DNA from: Nonlabens antarcticus
Lineage (GTDB): Bacteria > Bacteroidota > Bacteroidia > Flavobacteriales > Flavobacteriaceae
Length of the DNA: 64,000 nucleotides
Reading direction: 5' to 3'
Assembly: GCF_015356755.1 (NCBI RefSeq)
Contig: NZ_JADFCO010000065.1
Location: 310,001-374,000, forward strand
This document shows positions 1 through 8,708 of the stretch, in pieces. The notes below the pieces were generated by a model. That model searched no databases. It saw only the letters and a list, made by a program, of their open reading frames with translations, and was not told the origin of the DNA. The translations under genes were made by a program, and so were the position numbers. Each line of letters opens with the position of its first letter. Positions within the stretch are counted from its first letter, which is position 1.

Positions 1-549
1 GATGGAACCTTATGGATTGCCATTGCAAGTTTGATCCAGCCACCCATGATTGTTTTTATTTTGGTGGTTTTTTCGGCTGTTTTCCTATTTGACCGTACAA
101 AATGGCGGCACTGGGTGATACCATTTGTCGCATTAATTTGCGTTGCAGTTCTATCATTCCTTGTAGAGGTTTTTATGAACTATGAAATTTTGAGTGCTTT
201 ATTCTATAGAGAGGCTTACCCGGCCTCTGGAATGTTAGAACAATGGAAAACCAGTGATTTAATAGGATGGATCCTTTGTGTCTTTGCAGTCATCGGTTTT
301 GTAATTTACGTTATAAAATTAGTGGACATTCAACAGCGGGTCAGGCCTCGATTCTCTGTGTTAACTATTTCAGGAATTTGTGCCACACTGCTCGCGTTGT
401 TTGTGAATGAACAATTTGTAATAGTATTAATTCCTGTTCTTGCTATTTTTCAAGCACGCGCGATGGAACATATTCACCACAAGGGATTTCGCGAGTTTAT
501 TTTTTTGGTACCGGTCTTTCTGTTAGTTATTGCTGTATTTACAAGGTAA
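1..549 (+). CDS. Polytopic membrane protein, C-terminal part (DUF6427-like)
   Basis: The reading frame is open from the first base of the window to the stop at 547-549, so the gene begins upstream and about 182 residues are visible. It encodes five or so hydrophobic segments separated by short loops, with a cluster of basic residues (RTKW, QQRVRPR) on the probable cytoplasmic sides, and ends in a hydrophobic helix followed by FTR. No catalytic motif is visible. Position just before a DUF4254 gene and a family 9 glycosyltransferase fits the flavobacterial gene order in which a DUF6427 membrane protein sits near the uracil phosphoribosyltransferase gene. The family assignment rests on that context plus hydrophobicity, so it is tentative. 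Function unknown. Confidence 0.6.
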   Translation, partial: DGTLWIAIASLIQPPMIVFILVVFSAVFLFDRTKWRHWVIPFVALICVAVLSFLVEVFMNYEILSALFYREAYPASGMLEQWKTSDLIGWILCVFAVIGFVIYVIKLVDIQQRVRPRFSVLTISGICATLLALFVNEQFVIVLIPVLAIFQARAMEHIHHKGFREFIFLVPVFLLVIAVFTR

Positions 550-593
550 TCGCTACTTATAGAAACTTTATATTTGCGTCTTAATTTCCAGAT

Positions 594-1202
594 ATGTTCT
601 CTAAAAAAGCCAATGAAGTTTTCCAGAAAGTCATCAATGATTACCACATTATAAACACGGTAGATCAGGAATTTGATAATAAGTACGATCGCAATACGCA
701 TTTAATCGAGTATTTATTGTATCGCAAGAGCTGGATAGATACCGTACAATGGCATTATGAAGATATCATACGTGATCCCAATATTGATCCAGTAGCGGCA
801 CTTACATTGAAGCGGCAGATTGATGCCAGCAATCAGGATAGAACTGATATGGTGGAATATATCGATAGTTACTTTCTAGAAAAATATAAGGATGTGAACG
901 TTAAGGACAACGCGACAATTAATACAGAAAGTCCAGCCTGGGTAGTCGATCGACTGTCTATTCTCGCACTTAAGGTATTCCACATGGAAGAGGAGGCAAG
1001 TCGTCAAGATGCTAGTGAATCTCACAAAGTTGCCTGTCAGAAAAAGCTAGATATCCTGCTGGAACAGCGCATTGATCTATCAACAGCACTTGATCAATTG
1101 TTAGAAGATATTTCTACAGGTGAAAAATACATGAAAGTCTACAAGCAGATGAAAATGTATAACGATGACGAGCTCAATCCAGTCTTGCGTTCCAGGAAAT
1201 AA
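594..1202 (+). CDS. DUF4254 family protein
   Basis: A 202-residue, soluble, strongly helical and acidic protein without signal peptide. The N-terminal NxxHLIEYLLYRKSWIDTVQWHYED stretch (around residues 40-65) and the following LKRQIDASNQDR segment are what I recognise as DUF4254, a family confined mostly to Bacteroidota and regularly placed directly before a heptosyltransferase-like gene. That partnership suggests an accessory role in surface-glycan assembly, but no activity is known. Its stop overlaps the leader of the next gene: only one base separates the stop at 1202 from the ATG at 1204, so translation is probably coupled. A TATATTTG box at 569-576, 17 bases before the ATG, matches the Bacteroidota -7 consensus TAnnTTTG, although no good -33 element is visible. 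Confidence 0.8.
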   Translation: MFSKKANEVFQKVINDYHIINTVDQEFDNKYDRNTHLIEYLLYRKSWIDTVQWHYEDIIRDPNIDPVAALTLKRQIDASNQDRTDMVEYIDSYFLEKYKDVNVKDNATINTESPAWVVDRLSILALKVFHMEEEASRQDASESHKVACQKKLDILLEQRIDLSTALDQLLEDISTGEKYMKVYKQMKMYNDDELNPVLRSRK

Positions 1203-1203
1203 A

Positions 1204-2241
1204 ATGCAACAGCCACAGCGAGTTTTAGTAATGCGTTTGAGTGCGATGGGTGATGTGGCGATGACCATACCGGTGTTGCTTGCATTGCGTAGAGTTTATT
1301 CGGATCTGGAAATAAGTTCGCTTTCGCGAAAGCGGTTTTTTCCCATCATCCAGCAAGTTCCTGGAATCTCTATCATCGAGGCAAAAGTTGACAAACAACA
1401 TAAGGGAATATTGGGACTGCGTCGCTTAGCAATTGAAATCAGCAATAAGAAAATTGATGCCGTAGCAGATGTGCACAATGTATTGCGTACAAAAGTATTG
1501 AGAGCATTCTTGCCGGGCACTCGTAAAGCTGTGATAGATAAAGGGAGAAGAGAGAAAAAAAAACTCATCAACGACTCTGATTATTTTCAGCAACTTAAAC
1601 TTACCACACAACGTTATGCTGACGTTTTTGAGCAATTAGGATTGCCTATCGAGCTCACTCCCGTAGATATATTGCCACGTCTCCCCATTCCTAAAAAAGT
1701 CCACAGCCTAGTAGGTGACCATCAACACCGGTGGATAGGAATTGCTCCTTTTGCAGCGCATAAATATAAATCTCTGACTCCTAAAAAAGCTAAAGCACTA
1801 GTTCAAGCTATTCTTGAGGTGGAGAATGTAAAGATTGTTCTCTTAGGCGGAGGATCAAAGGAAGCTAAGCAGCTGGAAATAGTTGCGGGTACTAGTTCTA
1901 ATGTGTTCAATCTTGCTGGATTTATGAGTTTTGAAGAAGAACTTGCGATGATATCAAACCTTGATGCGATGATTTCCATGGATAGCGGCAACGGTCATTT
2001 AGCTGCAATGTATGGAGTTCCTGTAATTACGATCTGGGGCAATACACACCCTTTTGCTGGGTTTGTTCCTTTTTTACAGCCCGACGAAAATCAAATAATC
2101 GCCAGCCGTGAGCAGTTCCCGTTAATTCCAACTTCTATTTACGGGAATAAATGTCCAGAGGGATATGAGAAAGTTTTGGAAGCTATTGAATGTAATGCGG
2201 TAGTGGAGCGATTGCGGGTAATTTTAGAAGGGGCTTACTGA
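1204..2241 (+). CDS. Glycosyltransferase family 9 (heptosyltransferase-like)
   Basis: A 345-residue protein with two Rossmann-like halves, the GT-B fold of ADP-heptose:LPS heptosyltransferases (GT9). The N-terminus VLVMRLSAMGDVAMTIPVLL is the typical GT9 opening; the C-terminal DSGNGHLAA motif (D260-H265) followed by GVPVITIWG is the nucleotide-sugar site of the family. It probably transfers a heptose or similar sugar to lipid A-core at the inner membrane; the exact sugar cannot be read. I chose the ATG at 1204 instead of an earlier in-frame ATG (1165) because the family starts there and AGGAAA precedes it. The 3' end overlaps the convergent next gene by 7 bases. One copy of the genome palindrome (1319-1334) lies in frame and encodes SLSRKR. 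Confidence 0.9.
   Translation: MQQPQRVLVMRLSAMGDVAMTIPVLLALRRVYSDLEISSLSRKRFFPIIQQVPGISIIEAKVDKQHKGILGLRRLAIEISNKKIDAVADVHNVLRTKVLRAFLPGTRKAVIDKGRREKKKLINDSDYFQQLKLTTQRYADVFEQLGLPIELTPVDILPRLPIPKKVHSLVGDHQHRWIGIAPFAAHKYKSLTPKKAKALVQAILEVENVKIVLLGGGSKEAKQLEIVAGTSSNVFNLAGFMSFEEELAMISNLDAMISMDSGNGHLAAMYGVPVITIWGNTHPFAGFVPFLQPDENQIIASREQFPLIPTSIYGNKCPEGYEKVLEAIECNAVVERLRVILEGAY
1319..1334. repeat. 16-base palindrome, copy 1 (in gene)
   Basis: CGCTTTCGCGAAAGCG, exact, in the glycosyltransferase gene; read as SLSRKR. Confidence 0.95.
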
Positions 2242-2684
2242 CACAATTCGTCAGACCATTCTTGATGGCCACGGCCTTCCTTACATTGATAAGATTCTTT
2301 CAAACCCAAAATAGTTATTCTTCCATTACTTGAAAGATCATATTCTATCCAGATAGCGATGGCATCTAGTGAATCATCTTTAAGATTGTCTTGCTGGAAA
2401 AAAAAATAGTTGCTGCCCAACTCATTTGTAATGGCTTTAGTCTTGAACGCGTTCTCACTGTTACTCTCAGAATTTATAGGATAGTAAGCTCTCAAAGCAT
2501 CTATTCCCGTTTTAACATCTTCTCGAGCATCGATTGTTTTCTGCAGATTTTTGTAATCGATATCCCTAAATTGATTCAATTCCATACCGTCTAAAAGGAT
2601 AGCTGCGCTTTGGTCAGCGTTGATGCATGAATAAGTTTGAAAAATCAACGTGAGGATTAATAAAAGCTGAAATAGTTTATACAT
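2235..2684 (-). CDS. Small secreted protein or lipoprotein, unknown function
   Basis: From the ATG at 2684 the product is 149 residues: MYKLFQLLLILTLIF is a hydrophobic export signal followed by QTYSC, a possible but imperfect lipobox (Cys20). The mature part is polar, with an FFFQQDN segment and two cysteines near the end (YQCKEG, ELCQ). The frame is open upstream as far as 2759, but only the ATG at 2684 gives a signal peptide at the N-terminus. I do not recognise a family. It is convergent with the glycosyltransferase gene, with a 7-base overlap of the two stop regions, so it is transcribed on its own. Confidence 0.6.
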   Translation of the reverse strand: MYKLFQLLLILTLIFQTYSCINADQSAAILLDGMELNQFRDIDYKNLQKTIDAREDVKTGIDALRAYYPINSESNSENAFKTKAITNELGSNYFFFQQDNLKDDSLDAIAIWIEYDLSSNGRITILGLKESYQCKEGRGHQEWSDELCQ

Positions 2685-2800
2685 GATCAAAATATAGATG
2701 CTGTTCAAATTTAAAGCTCTATTGCTTGTAATACAATGGTACATCTGCCATAAACCCAAAGATTTAAAATATTTTTGAAACTAGACTGTTGTATCAATAG

Positions 2801-5800
2801 ATGAGGTGGAAGCTACTTGTATTTTCTTTTTTTTGTAGCGGGATCATTGGTGCTCAAGATTTTGATGGCGTGGTGAAAAAGAGATTGGCAGTGCGTGATA
2901 CTATTACCTATCACAACATAAGTACTAATCCCGGTTTTTTCCAGATCAAGGATAAAATGGGTAGGATTATTGACACTACCAGTTACAAAGTCGATTTCAC
3001 CAATTCATGGCTCATTTTCAAAGAAAACGCCATCATAGTAACGGATAGTATAGATGTGAAATATCTGCCGTTAGACGATTTCTTAACGAAATCCTACCAA
3101 CTCTACGATCCAGCGATTATTTTAGGAGACAACAGCCGGCAGGAACAACTGGTAGCCTTAAAGAAATCAAGCAACAAAACTAATTTCATTCCTTTTGATG
3201 GCTTGCAGGTTTCTGGTAGTATTACTCGTGGGATACGCGTGGGCAATAATCAAAATAGTGTAGTTGATTCTGAACTTGATTTGAGAATCACCGGAAAACT
3301 ATCAGATAAAGTATCCTTACGTGCTTCTATTCAAGATGCCAATGTCCCGCAAACCCAAAATGGATATTCGCAACGGCTCGATGAATTCGATCAGATATTT
3401 ATTGAACTTTTTAGTGAGGATTGGAGCATTAGAGCTGGTGATGTGGACTTATTACAAGAAGGATATCAATTCAATAATTTTACCAAGCGCGTTCAAGGAA
3501 TCACTGGCAACATTAGGTTCAACGGCGATGAATCACAAGGATATGCCGGTGCAGCTGGTGCCTTAGTTCGTGGAACTTTTAATACCAGCCGATTTACAGG
3601 TCAAGAAGGAAATCAAGGTCCTTATAAATTGATAGGTCAGCAGGGCGAGTTGTTTATTTTGGTGATTTCTGGAAGTGAACGCGTTTATGTGAATGGTGTA
3701 TTGCGTACTCGTGGAGAGAATGCAGATTACATCATTGATTACAATGCGGGAGATGTCAGGTTCAATCCTACATTTCCCATTACCAGTGAGATGCGTATCA
3801 CTATAGAATATCAATATAGCGATCGCAACTTTACAAGATTCATAGGGTATACTAACGGCGGTTTTGAAAATAGCAATTTCAAAATCGATTCCTATATTTA
3901 CACGGAAAGCGATGCCAAAAACCAACCGTTACAACAAGACTTAAACGAGGATCAAGTAGCTATTCTCGCAAATGCCGGTGATAATGCTGACCAATCCATA
4001 GCGCCAAGTGCCGTGCGTGCCGATTTCTCTGAAAACCGAATCCAATATATACGTCAGGTAATCAATGGGATTCCCAGATTTGTGTTTTCTCAAAACCCGC
4101 AGGCGGACTTATTTAATGTGCGGTTTAGTTTTGTGGGTGCTAACCAGGGAAACTACATGCTCGTCAATAATCAAGCGATCGCAAATATCTATGAATATCG
4201 AGATCCCGTCAACGGAATCCTGCAGGGTGATTATGAGCCTGTCGTACGTCTTTTTGCCCCAGAAATATTGACCATTGCCGGTATCAAAGCAAATTATCAG
4301 CCCACGAATTCCACTACTGTTTTTACAGAACTTGCTGCAAGTAACAACGACTTGAATCGGTTTTCAGACCTGGATGATGGAAATAATTCTGGAGTTGCGG
4401 CAAAGCTGGGTCTAGAGCAGCAGTTATTAAAAAAGGATGTAAATCAGCAGCTTAAAATCGCATTGAATACGGACTATATCCAGTCTAATTTTCGCAATGT
4501 GGAGCGGGTTTATAATATCGAATTTAACCGTGATTGGAATATTGATAGTACTTTAGGTGACCAGTTATTTACTACTGTTGCGACAGAATATGCTCGCGAT
4601 TCCACTATTGCGGCAAGTTATTCCTTTCAGCATCTGGAGTTTGCAGATCGCTACAATGGCAATCGCCACAATATTGCTGGTAAATTGCAGGGTGACGGGT
4701 GGTTGTCCCGCTTTCGCGGAAGCGTGCTCTCCACAAATTCTACCACGCAACAATCTACGTTCAACAGGGCTAGTGCATCTGTAATTAAGAGATTTAATAA
4801 AAATTGGCTTGGTGCGCGATTGAATCTAGAGAGCAATGAGCAGCAAGATAAGGCGACGGGAACGCTCACGCCATTGTCGCAGCGTTTCACGGAATATGAG
4901 ATTTATGCCGGTCGTGGTGATTCTACGGCAACCTTTGTTGAAATAGGATACCGTTACCGGGTTAATGATAGTTTAAGAGCTGGAGATTTACAGCGCGTCA
5001 ACAATTCCAACACTTATTTTGTACGCTCCCAACCGATTAAGGACCAGCTTCAAAGCTTACAGGTTTTTGCAAATTATCGGGTGCTTTCCAGCGAGGATCC
5101 TAATGTTGAAAATGAAATATCGCTCAACAGCCGCCTGATTTATACGCGTAAGTTTTTTAACAATAAGGTGCTGTGGAATACAACATATGATACCAATAGC
5201 GGGACGATTCCCAGACAGGATTTTACCTATCTGGAAGTCAATCCCGGACAGGGAACATTTACATGGATCGATTATAACGGCGATGGTATCCAGGACCTGA
5301 ACGAGTTTGAGGTGGCGCAATTTCAAGATCAGGCTCGCTACGTGCGGATTTTGTTGCCCAATCAGGTTTTTATTCCCATACATCAAAATAAGTTCAGCCA
5401 GACGATTACACTCAATCCTGTTTCATGGTCTGGAGAAGAAGGCTTTAAAAAATTAGCATCAAAGTTTTATAACCAGACAAGTTATCTGATCGACCGAAAG
5501 GTCATACGAGAAGGCGAGAAGTTTGATCTGAATCCGTTTGATGATAGAGGCGACCAGCTGGGCTTGAATTTGAGTTTTAGGAACAGTCTGTTTTTCAACC
5601 GTGGAAAGCAGCGCTACACGACCAATTATACTTATTTAAGTACCACCACAGAAAACCTTCAAAGTATAGGAAGCATCGAATCAGAACTGGAAAGTCACCA
5701 GATCAACTTCCTCCACAAAATAGCTGAAAGCTGGTTATTTACCTTTAATGGTCAAACAGGTTTTAACGCCAGCCGCAGCGAGAATTTTGCCAATAGGAAT

Positions 5801-6208
5801 TTTAAGATCGACGAGAATTTACTGAAACCTCAGGTTTCTTATCTTTTCGGAGAGAGCAATCGGGTAGATTTGTTTTATGAATATCAGCAAAAGGACAACC
5901 AGATAAATGATGTGGCCACACTAGATCAGCAAAATCTAGGACTAGGATGGAGCTTCAACGATGGCCAGAAATATGCGGTCAATGGCGAGCTGCGTTATGT
6001 GAATAATGATTTTAAAGGACAGTCATTTTCACCGGTTGGTTTTCAAATGCTGGAAGGATTACAAGCTGGCAAGAATCTAACTTGGAATCTTTTATTACAA
6101 AAAAAGGTCACCAACTTTATTGATTTGAACTTGAGTTACAGCGGGAGAAATTCAGAAACTGCGAGTACCGTGCACACGGGAAGTGTGCAGTTGAAGGCAT
6201 ATTTTTAG
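2801..6208 (+). CDS. Very large outer-membrane beta-barrel protein, SprA-like in part
   Basis: A 1135-residue exported protein: the signal peptide (residues 1-18, MRWKLLVFSFFCSGIIGA) ends before QDFDG. The remainder alternates aromatic and polar residues and ends in a C-terminal Phe (LKAYF), as outer-membrane barrels do. The region around residues 280-330 (GELFILVISGSERVYVNGVL, then DYIIDYNAGDVRFNP) resembles segments I associate with SprA-type gliding/secretion barrels, but the protein is less than half the length of SprA, so it is not that gene. DYNGDGIQDLNEFE near residue 826-840 looks like a calcium-binding loop. It stands alone between a convergent small gene and a repeat region. TATTTTTG at 2770-2777 is a possible -7 promoter box. 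A near-perfect palindrome copy (4709-4724) encodes RFRGS. Confidence 0.7.
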   Translation: MRWKLLVFSFFCSGIIGAQDFDGVVKKRLAVRDTITYHNISTNPGFFQIKDKMGRIIDTTSYKVDFTNSWLIFKENAIIVTDSIDVKYLPLDDFLTKSYQLYDPAIILGDNSRQEQLVALKKSSNKTNFIPFDGLQVSGSITRGIRVGNNQNSVVDSELDLRITGKLSDKVSLRASIQDANVPQTQNGYSQRLDEFDQIFIELFSEDWSIRAGDVDLLQEGYQFNNFTKRVQGITGNIRFNGDESQGYAGAAGALVRGTFNTSRFTGQEGNQGPYKLIGQQGELFILVISGSERVYVNGVLRTRGENADYIIDYNAGDVRFNPTFPITSEMRITIEYQYSDRNFTRFIGYTNGGFENSNFKIDSYIYTESDAKNQPLQQDLNEDQVAILANAGDNADQSIAPSAVRADFSENRIQYIRQVINGIPRFVFSQNPQADLFNVRFSFVGANQGNYMLVNNQAIANIYEYRDPVNGILQGDYEPVVRLFAPEILTIAGIKANYQPTNSTTVFTELAASNNDLNRFSDLDDGNNSGVAAKLGLEQQLLKKDVNQQLKIALNTDYIQSNFRNVERVYNIEFNRDWNIDSTLGDQLFTTVATEYARDSTIAASYSFQHLEFADRYNGNRHNIAGKLQGDGWLSRFRGSVLSTNSTTQQSTFNRASASVIKRFNKNWLGARLNLESNEQQDKATGTLTPLSQRFTEYEIYAGRGDSTATFVEIGYRYRVNDSLRAGDLQRVNNSNTYFVRSQPIKDQLQSLQVFANYRVLSSEDPNVENEISLNSRLIYTRKFFNNKVLWNTTYDTNSGTIPRQDFTYLEVNPGQGTFTWIDYNGDGIQDLNEFEVAQFQDQARYVRILLPNQVFIPIHQNKFSQTITLNPVSWSGEEGFKKLASKFYNQTSYLIDRKVIREGEKFDLNPFDDRGDQLGLNLSFRNSLFFNRGKQRYTTNYTYLSTTTENLQSIGSIESELESHQINFLHKIAESWLFTFNGQTGFNASRSENFANRNFKIDENLLKPQVSYLFGESNRVDLFYEYQQKDNQINDVATLDQQNLGLGWSFNDGQKYAVNGELRYVNNDFKGQSFSPVGFQMLEGLQAGKNLTWNLLLQKKVTNFIDLNLSYSGRNSETASTVHTGSVQLKAYF
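4709..4724. repeat. 16-base palindrome, copy 2 (in gene)
   Basis: CGCTTTCGCGGAAGCG, one mismatch, in the large outer-membrane protein gene; read as RFRGS. Confidence 0.85.
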
Positions 6209-6265
6209 GTTACAAGAGCAGTCACAGTTCTCAGATTTTCATAGAACTTCAAAACTTTAAAAGCT

Positions 6266-6287
6266 CCTTTCCTAAAAACAGGAAAGG
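6266..6287. repeat. Hairpin, fold-back family
   Basis: CCTTTCCT and AGGAAAGG form an 8-base-pair stem around AAAAAC. It is 57 bases after the stop of the large outer-membrane protein gene and could help terminate it, though no T-run follows. Confidence 0.55.
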
Positions 6288-6491
6288 TGGGCAAAGTGAG
6301 CTAACGCGAGCTTTGGTCGGATAGGTTGAAGGTTCACTGACCTCCGTTTGCAGTTCTAAACTAGAATCAGTTACAGTGAAAATTCAACCATTCCTGATTG
6401 CATCGCCGTACATGGCGAAGCTAATCTGCCCTCGCCTGTTTTTAGGCGAGGAGCCATTAACACTTTCAAATCTGAATTATTGAAAAAAGCG

Positions 6492-6513
6492 CCCTTCCTA
6501 AAAACAGGAAAGG
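6492..6513. repeat. Hairpin, second copy
   Basis: Same core as the hairpin at 6266-6287 (TTCCTAAAAACAGGAA) with flanking C and G runs changed in a compensating way. Confidence 0.55.
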
Positions 6514-6744
6514 GGAGAATCAAGAAGTGGCAATAACCGATTCTGAAACGGAAAGGTTGCAGGTGTCCAGAAAACAGTTTTAATTCAGAAAAAGGAATAA
6601 AGTTGGCCAAACTTCAACCACTCCTGATTGCATCGCCGTAAACGGCTTCAAAATCAAAGCTTTCTATTTTTTGGCTGGTGTCAGCAGGACAGCGGTAAAG
6701 AAACTCAGCGAGAGTTCTGGTTACTATTAATCACTGTGGTTATC

Positions 6745-6774
6745 AAAAGGGTGGGCTTAAGTCCACCCTTGTAA
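6745..6774 (-). terminator. Hairpin after glyQS, member of the 36-base palindrome family
   Basis: AAGGGTGGGCTTAAGTCCACCCTT folds on itself three bases beyond the glyQS stop. It is a degenerate member of the palindromic hairpin family seen at 23856, 24109, 29863, 52236 and 52331. On the minus strand a short TTTTGA follows the stem, so termination is plausible. Confidence 0.55.
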
Positions 6775-6776
6775 AA

Positions 6777-8321
6777 CTAAATCTTCCGTAACCACTCGCT
6801 CATCGCAACTCGCTTCTCCAGATATACTTTCAAATCCTTGATAGCAATACGTTCTTGAGTCATCGTGTCGCGGTCTCTTACAGTAACTGCGTTGTCTTCT
6901 TTAGTGTCATGATCGATAGTTACACAATATGGAGTACCATTAGCATCCTGACGTCTGTAGCGGCGTCCTATCGCATCCTTCTCATCGTACTGAACTTTTA
7001 AAGACCACTTAAGATCATCTATAATGTCCTGTGCGATCTCTGGCAAACCGTCTTTCTTAAGCAATGGTAAAATTGCTGCTTTTACTGGTGCAAGTACAGC
7101 TGGAATTTTTAGCACGGTACGTTCAGAACCATCTTCAAGCGTTTCATCTACAAGCGATGTAGAGAAAATGGCGAGGAACATTCGGTCTAATCCTATGGAA
7201 GTCTCGATCACATAAGGGACGTAATTTTTATTTTCCTCGTGATCAAAGAACTGTAGCTTTTTACCACTGTGCTCCTCGTGAGCTTTTAGGTCAAAGTCTG
7301 TTCTTGAGTGAATTCCTTCCAATTCTTTAAAACCAAAAGGGAAGTCAAACTCAATATCAGTTGCAGCGTTTGCATAATGAGCCAGCTTCTCATGATCGTG
7401 GAAACGGTAATTTTCTGAGCCCAATCCTAGCGAACTATGCCACGCCATACGACGTTCTTTCCAGACCTCAAACCACTCCAGCTCCGTGCCTGGTTTGACA
7501 AAATATTGCATCTCCATCTGTTCAAACTCACGCTGGCGGAATATAAACTGACGCGCAACGATTTCATTTCTAAAAGCTTTTCCAGTCTGCGCAATCCCAA
7601 AAGGGATCTTCATACGACCAGATTTTTGAACGTTTGAGAAGTTAACAAATATCCCTTGTGCCGTTTCTGGGCGCAGGTATAAATCTGTAGCAGTATCTGC
7701 ACTTGCACCTATTTTAGTGCCGAACATCAGGTTGAATTGACGCACGTCTGTCCAGTTTTTTGACCCTGTATCGGGATCTGCAATTTCTAGTTCTTCAATC
7801 AGGGCTTTTACACCGGCAAGATCTTCTGCCTCTAACAGTTTTGCTAGAAGTTCCACGGGTTCTTTAGATTGTTTCAAATAACCCATCACTCGCGGATTCG
7901 TCTCCCGATACATGGCAGCGTCAAAATCTTCACCGAAACGTTTAGCGGCTTTTTCAACTTCTTTATTGGCTTTCTGCAGGTATTTCTCACAGTAATCTTC
8001 TACAAGAACGTCAGCCCGGTAGCGCTTTTTTGAATCTTTATTATCAATCAAGGGATCATTAAAGGCATCAACGTGACCAGATGCTTTCCAAGTAGATGGG
8101 TGCATAAATATCGCAGCATCAAGCCCGACGATATCTTGATTAAGTTGCGTCATCGCCTGCCACCAGTACTCGCGTAAGTTTTTCTTGAGTTCTACACCGT
8201 TTTGACCATAGTCATAAACGGCCTGCAAGCCGTCATAAATTTCACTGGATTGAAATACATAACCGTACTCTTTCGCATGAGAGAGCACTTTCTTGAACTG
8301 ATCTTGATCGTTATTTGCCAT
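6777..8321 (-). CDS. glyQS: Glycine--tRNA ligase, single-chain alpha2 type
   Basis: A 514-residue class II aminoacyl-tRNA synthetase of the archaeal/eukaryotic dimeric type, which charges tRNA-Gly in the cytoplasm. Motif 2 is visible as FRNEIVARQFIFRQREFEQM and motif 3 as ETSIGLDRMFLAIF; the C-terminal anticodon-binding domain contains APVKAAILPL and the YDEKDAIGRRYRRQD segment. I place the start at the ATG at 8321 (MANNDQDQFKK): the upstream open frame to 8462 has no family similarity. CAAAAATA at 8327-8334 is, on the minus strand, TATTTTTG, a perfect -7 box only five bases before that ATG, so the mRNA may have little or no leader. Monocistronic; a hairpin follows the stop. Confidence 0.96.
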   Translation of the reverse strand: MANNDQDQFKKVLSHAKEYGYVFQSSEIYDGLQAVYDYGQNGVELKKNLREYWWQAMTQLNQDIVGLDAAIFMHPSTWKASGHVDAFNDPLIDNKDSKKRYRADVLVEDYCEKYLQKANKEVEKAAKRFGEDFDAAMYRETNPRVMGYLKQSKEPVELLAKLLEAEDLAGVKALIEELEIADPDTGSKNWTDVRQFNLMFGTKIGASADTATDLYLRPETAQGIFVNFSNVQKSGRMKIPFGIAQTGKAFRNEIVARQFIFRQREFEQMEMQYFVKPGTELEWFEVWKERRMAWHSSLGLGSENYRFHDHEKLAHYANAATDIEFDFPFGFKELEGIHSRTDFDLKAHEEHSGKKLQFFDHEENKNYVPYVIETSIGLDRMFLAIFSTSLVDETLEDGSERTVLKIPAVLAPVKAAILPLLKKDGLPEIAQDIIDDLKWSLKVQYDEKDAIGRRYRRQDANGTPYCVTIDHDTKEDNAVTVRDRDTMTQERIAIKDLKVYLEKRVAMSEWLRKI

Positions 8322-8708
8322 AACTGCAAAAATAAAAAAAGGCAGCCATGGAACGGCAGTTTTGTGGTTATTTCGCTTTCTTTTTGAACGGCACTCGTGA
8401 AAGCAAATTGAACGCGGAATATGCCTCAACCAAAAACCGCGACAAGGAAGGTTGAAAAACACTATTCTGAGTCTTGAGAAAGTATGAGTTAGCGATCAAG
8501 AATCTCCGCACGATTTAAAAATTCTCTATCAGGATATTTTTAAGTATAGGTCACTATTCACCGAAATTGATCAAAGAATTTCAAAGATGGAAGGAGCAAT
8601 TATTAAAGTTTCACGGCAATAACACCGGTTATCATCACTTTAATTATTAGATGTTGTCAGAATGCTTAGCAATTGAATCTGGAGGAAATTTCAACTTCAA
8701 TCAAGAAT
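8322..8708. other. Gene-free region between glyQS and the coiled-coil gene
   Basis: Apart from the putative glyQS -7 box (8327-8334), I see no gene or strong hairpin. A broken version of the palindrome, CGCTTTC followed 18 bases later by GAAAGC, lies at 8374-8404. Confidence 0.5.

Larger units (their letters stand above)
6209..6776. other. Gene-free region rich in inverted and direct repeats
   Basis: No credible gene. Two hairpins share the core TTCCTAAAAACAGGAA (6266-6287 and 6492-6513), a third is CTCGCCT/AGGCGAG at 6431-6450, and a direct repeat ending in CTGATTGCATCGCCGTA occurs at 6383-6410 and 6612-6640. The segments GGTTGAAGGTTCACT (6324-6338) and AGTGAAAATTCAACC (6376-6390) form fold-back arms. 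The same parts recur near 24.0-24.4 kb and 37.3-37.5 kb. Confidence 0.75.

Noticed and set aside
1165-1203. Upstream ATG as start of the glycosyltransferase
   Set aside because: The extra 13 residues lie inside the DUF4254 gene and precede the conserved GT9 N-terminus; ATG 1204 has a better ribosome site.
6371-6610. 79-codon open frame on the minus strand in the repeat region
   Set aside because: Its codons are the fold-back hairpins read through; no ribosome site and no similarity.
8374-8404. Possible 19th palindrome copy near glyQS
   Set aside because: CGCTTTC and GAAAGC are present but separated by 18 bases without the CGCG centre; chance or a decayed copy cannot be told apart.
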